DNA of 64,000 bases from Protea cynaroides (lineage: Eukaryota > Streptophyta > Magnoliopsida > Proteales > Proteaceae): assembly GCA_028583415.1 (NCBI GenBank), contig CM053265.1, positions 33,445,294 through 33,509,293 on the forward strand. The letters run 5' to 3'. The notes under the pieces are model-generated. The model saw only the letters and a list, made by a program, of their open reading frames with translations. It searched no databases and was not told the origin of the DNA. Made by a program: the position numbers and the translations under genes. Positions 56,201 through 64,000 of this stretch are shown in pieces. The stretch's first letter is position 1. The number at the start of each line of letters is the position of its first letter.

Positions 56201-56733
56201 TAGACATTATCAAGGAAAGGGTAAGAACAGCTCAGAACCGTCAGAAGCAATATGCAGATACTCGACGCAGAGATCTTGAATTCGTCGTGGGTGACAAAGT
56301 ATTCTTGAAGGTATCGCCTATCCGAGGATTTAAACGGTTCAGGTAGAAAGGGAAACTAAGTCCAAGATATGTCTGGCCATATGAGATTCTAGCTAAGCGT
56401 GGAAAAGTGGCTTATCAGTTAGCACTACCACCATCTATGTCGATTGTGCATGACGTATTTCATATTTCCCTATTGAAGAAGTATGTCAAGGATCCAACAC
56501 ACGTCCTGATAGTAGATCTACCGGAATTGACTGATGAATTAACATTTGAAGTAACACCAACGGAAATCACCAGTCAAAAGGTTCAACGACTACACAACCA
56601 AGATATCTATTACGTTAAGGTCACTTGGAGAAGTAGAGACATGGAAAAAGTTACATGGGAGGAAGAAAATGCTACGCGAAAGCAATACCCTCACTTATTT
56701 GATTCGCAAGGTACGTACAATTTAGGGGGGAGT
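53277..56733 (+). pseudogene. pol: pol of E4 (protease to chromodomain-like tail, broken)
   Basis: Protease with intact LFDSGATHS (about 53305-53340); a CGA-to-TGA stop at 53825. Then a long open stretch (to 55315): reverse transcriptase from KAPYRM to FIDDILVYSKD (about 53875-54350), and RNase H, whose LYTDASG has become LYTAG (near 54765), losing the catalytic Asp. A frameshift near 55307 follows. The integrase zinc region has lost its first Cys to a stop (55570), and the core reads VSNRDPRF, so the catalytic Asp is Asn. Stops lie at 55993 and 56344. The tail has the chromodomain-like segment DIYYVKVTWRSRDMEKVTWE. Relative to E1 about 23 bp are missing just before the polypurine tract, so the frame runs into the LTR. 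Confidence 0.93.
56725..56733 (+). other. Polypurine tract of E4
   Basis: AGGGGGGAGT directly before the TG of the 3' LTR. Confidence 0.7.
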
Positions 56734-59036
56734 TGTAAGACCCGCATCAAACTAACCCGGTCTTATCACCTTGAACCAGGTTTACCCATCATGGTCGAGT
56801 CAAATGGACCAAGGGCGCGAAGGAGATCGTGATCCCAGGTATCAAATCGACCCAAAAATACTTAAATTAGGGGGAGGGTCGCATACCCAGCAAGGGAGGG
56901 TCGGACCCCCCAAGACAGAAAGTCAGACCCCCTATTTTATAGAGGGGGTCGGACAGTTTAGGAACCGGGGGGTCAACGGGATCATCGACCCCCTCATCGA
57001 CCCCTAGTTGCCGCCAGAAACTGAAATTAGGAAAGTTTCCAAATTTCGATTGGATTCCTTCCAAATCTCAATGGGACTTATTTTAGGAGTTTCTACTCTA
57101 AAAATAGGACGTCCCTAAGCCTCTTTCACTCCTTTTACAACCCTAATTGAATTGAGAGAAAGAGAAGAAAAGGAAGAGAAGAAGAAGAAAAGCAAGGAAG
57201 AAAAGAAAGCAGAAAAGAGAAGAGTTGCAGAGAAGGAGTATTCTTCTTAGGTATGGCTACTAATTGCATGAGTTTCTACAGACCTTAAGTTAGAGAATGA
57301 AGAGAGTGTAATCTCGAAGAATCCCAAACCATCAACCCATGGTTAGGTTTTCATAGAAAACCATGGGGGAATACATGAAAGCTATATTGGTGAGTGATTC
57401 GTGGTTTTAAACCATGGAATGTATGTTGAATGGACTGTAGGAGCAAGCCGTAGGACCCCAAGCACGAAGAATGGACTGAAAAGAAGAAAATTGACCGAAA
57501 CCCACAGGGCGTCGCATGGGGGGGGTCGATGGCGAATCGACCCTACCAGACCTTGAGCATGGACCCCTATGGTTCTGGAAGTCTAGAATAGGGGGGTCGC
57601 ACCAGGAGTCGATCATGACTCCGACCCTATCTCTGACCCCCAGTTAAAAACAAGGTTTTTAAATTCGGGATTAATTCTAATTAAATTCTATCGACTTTGT
57701 AGGCCTTCTAGCAATATAATAACATTATAAAGGTGATTCTAAAGCTTGGAAGAGTAGCTATTAACAAGCTAAGGTGAGAAAACAGAACTCTAAACTAATT
57801 GGTTAATAACAAACTGTTTTCTCTTTTCTTGAGTCCAATGCTATGCTTGATCCTATGCGAACATGTTTGTAATGTGCATACAACATGTCATCTAATATTT
57901 CTATTATTTGGTCATGCATATTTACTTTATTGTTTATAACATGATGATGATGATGATGATAGGAATAGGCATGTGAATGTATGTGAGTGGTTGGTGTACT
58001 TGATGCGAGTGAGTATCAGGGGAGGTGTGATGGGGACATTAATAAACGTTAACCTTTGGCGGGTCTCAGCACTTTAGCTCTATCTCTAACTCAAGTCTTG
58101 TGCATTAGCATCGTCGTATCGCCATTACTTTAGCAGAACTATTATGTTGTAGAGCATCAGGGGAGGTGGTATCGGTCCTTGTAGTCTCTGACTCTACCGG
58201 GGGGCCTTAGCTCTATCTCTATGGACGTTCTAAGGGATGCTGAGGTGAGGCCTTCGATACACTATTTGGCATTAGGATTGGTTAGTTGCGAGCCCAGTTT
58301 GCAGCCCTCGCCAACAGGGGCTTAAATGTTGGTATGGCACTGTACAGCAATAAACGTTAACCTTTGTTGTACAATGTTCATGATTTGGGTGCTTGTGAGT
58401 CGACGATAAACGTTACCTTCGGGCAGCGTCACACACTTGTGTATAGAGGCGAGGTCAATAAACGTTAACCTTTGACCACCTAAACCTTTCTATTGCATAT
58501 TGAAAACTATAAACCAGACCAAAGATATGAATTGATTGCATGCATATGTACTGTTGCATTGTTTTGTTTGCTCACTGAGCCGTGATGTGTGCTCACCCCC
58601 TCGACGTCGAATATTTTTAGTTGATGATGCAGGTACTACCGTTGAAGATTATGTAAATGCTCCAGTGTATGGTTACGTGGCGGCGATGGAAGTTGAAGAT
58701 GAAGTGGATGCACATGACTCCTCTTGCGAGTGCAAGTCATGTGTATTCGATTAGATTTCTAGTTTTCTTTATTTAGATTTAATAAAGACATGTACTTGAT
58801 ATTTATTTATGTTTCAGTTGATACAGAATAATTTGCTATTTATATATTAATATCATAGTAAATTCTCAGTTCATTTTACTATATGACTTTCGCTATTGTA
58901 TATTTACTCTGATTATGAATGTAGATGTGTGGGGTTTAGATAAAACGGATATAGCCTACTTGAGATCCTGGTTGAACCATTGGTCTGTTAGCGGTTCATC
59001 AAACCGTTATGAATAGTGCAAAATTGGGATGTGACA
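56734..59036 (+). repeat. 3' LTR of E4 (2303 bp), also 5' LTR of the partial unit
   Basis: TGTAAGACCC to GATGTGACA. The TATA box is damaged (CTAAAAATAG, 57098-57107). Cassettes lie near 58052, 58350, 58405 and 58459. It is followed directly by ACTTGGTATCCGAGC, a primer site, so it serves two internal regions. Confidence 0.94.
58633..58754 (+). other. Conserved 122-bp LTR block (E4 3' LTR)
   Basis: Open; reads TTVEDYVNAPVYGYVAAMEV and ends SSCECKSCVFD, TAG at 58752-58754. The acceptor-like GATGATGCAG is intact and the upstream frame is open to 58536. Confidence 0.45.
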
Positions 59037-59039
59037 ACT

Positions 59040-59051
59040 TGGTATCCGAGC
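59040..59051 (+). other. Primer binding site of the partial unit (variant)
   Basis: TGGTATCCGAGC, the same one-base variant as in E3. Confidence 0.8.
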
Positions 59052-59316
59052 CGCTCAGGCCTTGTCCGCTGAACTAGCATACATTCATGACAAATTGTGA
59101 ACTGAGATAGGATAAAAGTAAAAATAGTAACACTAACACATTATAAGCACAAGTGATGTTTGAGACCAAAGTTAAAAGAAAATAACGCATCTATTAGAGG
59201 AAGAACAAATTTAAATACAATGTGAAAGAAACAAACGTATATACATAGCTAAAGTAGAGTACAGTCCACAACCCGGACAGTTACTCTATCGTACAAGAAA
59301 AAGAAAAAGGTACAAT
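59052..59316. other. Leader of the partial unit between primer site and antisense gene end
   Basis: No reading frame. It matches the leader of E4 (49547-49810) closely and, on the minus strand, is the candidate 3' UTR of the antisense gene copy that follows. Confidence 0.45.
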
Positions 59317-60337
59317 CATGAAGCTGGAGGTGAAGGGGGAGGCGGTGCCTCGCGATCTCTGTCATAATCCTCAGCGTAGACTCTAGTTAACCAGGCTATC
59401 TGAGTCTGGGTCGTCTATAGACTAGCTGTAAGATCGGCTACCCACTGATCAGTCTGGTGCTGAGCCTCCATGAATTCTCCCATCCTCATGTCTGATGTAC
59501 GTTGGGCGTCTATGAGCTCATCCACTCTCACACGCTGTGCTTCTAGTAACTCCTCCATATTCAGATCAGATCTGCGCTGAGCCTCTCTGATCTCATGCAA
59601 CATCTCCATCATATCAGAAGGGGGGTGTGAAGGACCAGCCGCATGAGAAGGACCAGCCTCATGAGACGGACAAGCCGCATATGAAGTACCAACTCCAGCG
59701 CATGCGTGGGTGAAGGCGGTGGTATCGAGTCTACATCCATGTACATGCGGTCATCATCATCAGCAGGGTCCGCATGAACTCCAGCAGCGGCGGTAGCTGC
59801 CTCAGCGTCAGCTATCTCTATGCGAGTGTGAGGGCGCACCATCGCGTTCCTCTCCTCATCACTGACCTGAGCATCCTGCATGCCCATCTTGCAAATAGTC
59901 TCCCAATCTAGAGGCGATGATAAGGACTTCTCCTGAATCTTCTCATCCAATAAATCAACCCCCAGGAGGGTAAGCAGAACAGTGATCATATGCCCGTACG
60001 AAAGGTTGCCAGTGTGATTGGGCAACGTAGCAGTGATCATAGTGTGCATGATGATATACGGCAGGCAGACGGGCTGTCTAGTGCAAATACTGTACAGTAG
60101 GTACTGGGTCAGCTGGGAAACCCTCTCGTAATGGCCACTCTGTGTATTCAGATTATGCTGGATAATCTTGCAAAATACCCGTGGAGCTGGACGCATATAG
60201 CATGCCCTCAACTGCCAGCGATCAGGTCGTAGGAGCTGATTATCAATCTCAGCCCTCATCTCTGTGGAGACGAACTGGTGCTGTCCAAGAGCACAGTAAA
60301 TCATGGGGCCATCATAGGAAATGCCCAGTAGGTCGGC
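59317..60337 (-). pseudogene. Antisense gene, 3' part (fourth copy)
   Basis: Minus strand, from the codons for LLGISYDGPMIYCALGQHQF to the common end PPPPSPPAS. This is the only copy that is open through the middle (60304 to about 59700, more than 200 codons: HYERVSQLTQYLLYSICTRQ, MITVLLTLLGVDLLDEKIQ, SPLDWETICKMGMQDAQVSD). A small deletion near 59700 shifts the frame in the linker, and a CAG-to-TAG stop lies at 59415. The N-terminal third and the intron are lost at the junction with the CT array. It has the reduced repeat number seen in E4. Confidence 0.82.
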
Positions 60338-60955
60338 TATTTATCTCACTCACTCTCTCTCTCTTTCTTTCTACTTCTTTCTCTCTATTTTTCTCTCTCT
60401 CCATATCTCTCTTTCTCTCTCTCTCTCTCCCTCTCTTCTCTCTCTCTCTCTTCTCTCTCTCATTTTACTTCTCTCTCTATTTCTCTCTACTTCTCCCCTA
60501 CTATCTCTCTTTTGACATCTATCTCTCTCTAATTCTCTACTTCTCTCTCTCTCTCTTTTCTCTCCCTCTTTCTTCCCTCTCCCCCCTCTTTCTCTCTCTC
60601 TTTCTACTTTTTCTCTCTATCCTTCTATTTCTCTCTCTTTCTCACTCTCTACTTCTCTCACACTCTCATTCTCTTTCTACTCTTTCTCTCTCTCTTTCTC
60701 TTTCCCTTTTTCTCTCTCTCACTCTCTCTTTATCCCACTCTTTCAACCTCTCTCTCTTTACCATTTTACTTCTTTCTCTTTCTCTCTTTGTCACTCTCTC
60801 TCTCTCTCCCTCTCTCTGTCTACTTCTTTCTCTCTACTTATCTCTCCCTCTCTTCTTTTTCCCCCTCTCTGTCTATTTCAACTTCTCTCTTTCCTTCTCT
60901 CTTTACTTCTCTTTCTCTTTTTATTTCTCATTTTACTTCTCTTACTTTATCACTC

Positions 60956-60992
<37 letters not shown>

Positions 60993-61059
60993 CATACTCT
61001 TCTTTATCTCTCTCTCTTTCTACTTTCCTCTTTCTACTTTTCTCTCTCCTACTGTCTAC

Positions 61060-61093
<34 letters not shown>

Positions 61094-61845
61094 ATCTCAC
61101 TCTTTCTCTCTCTCTCACTTTTTCTCTCTCTCCCTATCTCTATCTCTACATAGCTCACTTTCTCTTACTCTCTCTCCCTCTTTCTACTACTCTCTCTCTC
61201 CCTCTACTTAGCTCTCTTTCGCTTTCTCTCTCTTTCTTTTCTATGTCTCTTTTTACTCTCTCTCTCTCTCTCTCTCCCTCTCACTCTCTCTTTCCCTCTC
61301 TCTCTCTCTATCTCTCACCCTTTTTACTTCTTTCTCCCTACTCTCTCTCTTTCTACTTCTCTCTTTCTTTATCTCTCTCTACTTATCACTCACTCTCTCT
61401 CTTTCTACTTCTCACTCTCTTTCTCAACCTCTCTCTTTTCACACACTCTCTCTCTCCCTCTATTTCTCTCTCTCTTTCTACTTCACTCTCTTTCTCAGTC
61501 TCTACTTCTCTCTCTACCTCACTCTTTCTTCTTCTCTCTCTACTTCACTCCCTCTCTCTCTCTCTTTCTCTTTCATCTTCTCTTTCTCACTGTCTGGTTC
61601 CCTCTCTCTCACTTTCTATGTCCTTCTTTTTCTACTCTCTCTCTCTCTCTCTCTCTCCCTCCCTCTTTCCCCCTCTTTCTACTTCTCTCACTCTAACTCT
61701 CTTTCTCTCTTTACTTCTCTCCCTCTCTCTCTCTTACTTTCATCTTCTCTCTCTCTAACTTTCTATGTCCCACTTTCTCTACTTCTCTCTCTCTCTCCCT
61801 CTCTCTATCTCTCTCTCTCTCTCTCTTTTCTGCCTCTCCCTTTCC

Positions 61846-61876
<31 letters not shown>

Positions 61877-62247
61877 CTTTTACTTATCCCTCTCTCTCTC
61901 TTTTTATACTCTCCCTCTTCCCATTCTCTTCCTCTTTCTACTTCTCTCTCTCTCTTTAACTTTCTCTTTCTCCCTCTCTTTTTAGTTCTCTATCTCTCCT
62001 CTATTTCTACTTCTCTCTCTATCTCTCTCTCTCCCTTGTTCTCTTCTCTCTCTCTCTCTCCCTTATTCTCTCCCTATCTCTCTCTTCCCCATTTTCTCTC
62101 TCTCAACTTAGCTCACTTTCTCTTTCTCTCTCTCTTACTCTCTTTACCTCTTTCTACTACTCTCTCTCTCTCCCTCCCTCCCTTTTTATCTCTCTACTTG
62201 GCTCTGTTTCTCTTTCTCTCTCTCCTTCTTCTCAATGCCTCTTTTTA

Positions 62248-62287
<40 letters not shown>

Positions 62288-64000
62288 CTATCTCTCTTTC
62301 TTTCTACATCTTTCTCTCTACTTCTCTCTCTCTTTCTACTTCTCTCTCTCTATCTCTCTCTACTTTTCACTCGCTCTCTCTCTTTTTACTTCTTACTCTC
62401 TTTCTCTACCTCTCTCTTTTTTTTGCTCTCTCTTTCTTCTCTCTCTCTCCCCTTTATTTCTCTCTCTTTCTACTTCTCTCTCTCTCTTTCTGCTTCGCTC
62501 TCATTCTCTCTGCCTACTTGTCTCTCTCTACCTCTCTCTTTCTACTTCTCTGTCCCTACCTCTCCGTCTCTCTGCCTCTCTCTTAATACTTCTCTCTCCT
62601 TACCTCTTCGTCTCTCTCTATTTCTCTCGCCATCTTTCTCTCTCACTTTCATCTTCTCTCTCTCTCTCTGCTTCCTCTTTTCTCACTTTCCCTGTCCTTT
62701 TTTTACTCTCTCTCTATCTTTCTTCGTCTCTCTTTCCCTCTCTTTCAACTTTTCTCTCTCTAACTCCATTTCTCTCTCACTTTCATCTTCTATCTCTCTC
62801 TCTCTCACTTTCATCCTCCCTCTCTCTCTCTCTCTCTCTCAAACTCTCTCTCTCTCTCTTTCTCTCTTCAACCTCTCTCTTTCTACTTCTTTCCCTCTCT
62901 TTCTCCCTCTCTCTCTTTTCACTTATTCCCTCTCTCTTTCTTTTCTCTTTCTACTTCACTTTCTCCCTCTCTATCTATCTCTTTCCCTTACTTTTTTACC
63001 TCTCTCACTCCTTTTTTTCTCTCTCTCTCTCTCCCTTTCTACTCTCTCTTTCTCTCTCTTCCTTTTCCCCTTCACCCTCTCTTTCTACTTCTCTCTCTGT
63101 TTCTCTTTCTTGCTCTCTTTTTAGTTCTCTCTCTCCTCTCTTTCTACTTCTCTCTCTATCGCGCTCTCCCTTATTCTCTCTCTCTCATTCACTCTCTCTC
63201 TCCTATCTTTGTCTCACTCTATCTCCTTCTCTCTCTCTTTCTAGTTCTCTTCTCTCTCTATATCTCTCTCTCCCTCTCTCTCTCCCTTTCTCTTTCCATC
63301 TCACATAATATATATATGTAGCACACTCTCTCTTTCTACATCTCTCTCTCTCTCTTCCAACTTCTTTCTTTCTCTCCCTTTCTCTCTTTGTTCTTTTCTC
63401 TCTCTATTTCTCTATATCTCTATTTTTCTACTTCTCTCCCTCTCTCCCTCTTTTCCTCTCTCTCTCTTTAACTACTCTCTCTCTCTCTCCCTGTCACTCT
63501 CTCTTCCACTCTCTATCTACTTCTCTCCCTCGGTCCCTCTACTTATCCCCCTCTCTCTACTACTCTCTCTCTCTCTTTACCTTTTTCTCTACTTCTGTCC
63601 CTCTTTCTCTCTTTCTTTTTCTAATTCTCGCTTTCTTTCTTGCTCTCTCTCTCTCTTTTTCTCTCCCTCTTTCTACTTCTCTATCACTTTCTACTTTTCT
63701 CTCTCTTTACTTCTCTCTCTCTCTCTCACTTTCTACTTCTCTCACTTCTCCCTCTCTTTCAACTTATCGCCCTCTCTTTCTACTTCTCTCTCTCTTTCTA
63801 CTTCTCTCTATCTTTCTACTTCTCTCTTTCTCTCTTTCTACTTCTCTCTCTTTCTCACTCTCTCTCTCTACTTCTCTATCTTTCTACTTGTCTCTCTTCT
63901 CCCACTCTTTCTACTTCTCTCTCTCTCTTTCTACTTCTCTCTCTCCATCTATCTCTTTCTTCCTACAACTCTCTCTTTCTACGTCTCTCTTTCTACTTCC
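60338..64000. repeat. CT-rich array, segment F (copy of part of segment A)
   Basis: From about 60345 the text follows segment A from about 21063, module by module: CTCACTCACTCTCTC, the block with TATCCCACTCTTTCAACC (60735 / 21455), TACTTAGCTCTCTTTCGC (61207 / 21940), CACTGTCTGGTTCCC (61587 / 22353), the TA island (63306 / 24048), and CAACTTATCG (63758 / 24500). Small indels separate the two. The window ends inside it. No genes. Confidence 0.94.

Larger units (their letters stand above)
47227..59036 (+). mobile_element. E4: Ty3/gypsy chromovirus with both LTRs (11.8 kb)
   Basis: The most complete element: 5' LTR 47227-49531, primer site, antisense gene (minus strand), gag, intron-like spacer, pol, polypurine tract, 3' LTR 56734-59036. 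The left flank is CT array (CTCTC, 47222-47226). No matching right flank exists, because a second primer site and leader follow the 3' LTR directly. The two LTRs differ at about six of the first 143 positions by eye, mostly transitions. Pol lacks the RNase H catalytic Asp and carries several stops, so the copy is dead. Confidence 0.95.
59037..60337 (+). mobile_element. Partial second internal region behind E4
   Basis: Directly after the E4 3' LTR come a primer site (TGGTATCCGAGC, 59040-59051), the leader, and an antisense gene copy. Homology stops at GGTCGGC (60337), where CT array resumes. The structure LTR-internal-LTR-internal is what unequal recombination between LTRs, or insertion of a tandem, leaves. 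The missing remainder was replaced by array. Confidence 0.9.

Noticed and set aside
1..64000. tRNA, rRNA genes, CRISPR arrays, telomere repeats
   Set aside because: None seen on either strand. The short matches to tRNA-Met are retrotransposon primer sites.

Overview
The window is nuclear DNA from a flowering plant and consists almost entirely of repeats. Two things point there: Ty3/gypsy retrotransposons of the chromovirus type (integrase followed by a chromodomain-like tail, initiator tRNA-Met primer site, long LTRs; the Tekay/Del lineage fits best), and two broken copies of the plastid gene ycf2. Grasses have lost an intact ycf2, so a non-grass angiosperm is more likely; I cannot name the species. 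I see no intact single-copy host gene.

Layout. 1-2819: 3' end of a plus-strand element (end of pol, then a 2284-bp 3' LTR). 2820-20759: two related minus-strand elements arranged head to tail. The first (E2) ends where the plus-strand LTR entered its integrase; the second (E3) has lost its 3' end in a deletion that joins its integrase to the LTR of E2. A plus-strand solo LTR (9790-12073) with a 5-bp target duplication splits the LTR of E2. 20760-47226: about 20 kb of pyrimidine-only (CT-rich) array. It is interrupted by two 2.4-kb ycf2 pieces (27466-29883 and 32128-34533), which belong to a tandemly duplicated unit of about 4.66 kb, and by two solo LTRs (35705-37960 and 41447-43807) with perfect target duplications. 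47227-59036: a plus-strand element (E4) with both LTRs. 59037-60337: the start of a second internal region directly behind its 3' LTR. 60338-64000: more CT array, visibly a second copy of the array at about 21063-24780.

Each element runs: LTR, tRNA-Met primer site, an antisense gene, gag (capsid, CCHC knuckle), a 67-69 nt intron-like spacer, then pol (protease, reverse transcriptase, RNase H, integrase, chromodomain-like tail), polypurine tract, LTR. All coding copies are broken, often by stops of the C-to-T type expected from deamination of methylated cytosines, so this looks like old, silenced heterochromatin.

The least ordinary signals are: (1) an antisense gene of about 477 codons, present in four copies between primer site and gag, with its own 5'-leader intron and a C-terminal repeat/coiled-coil region; (2) an exactly 122-bp exon-like block in all six long LTRs, ending in a Cys-rich peptide; (3) a short candidate intron between gag and protease flanked by a direct repeat; (4) an 18-bp cassette repeated inside the LTRs and replaced at several positions at once in one LTR; (5) plastid ycf2 caught up in a polypyrimidine array and amplified with it. 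The very long Ser/Leu/Phe reading frames in the CT arrays are artefacts of the repeat and are not annotated as genes.
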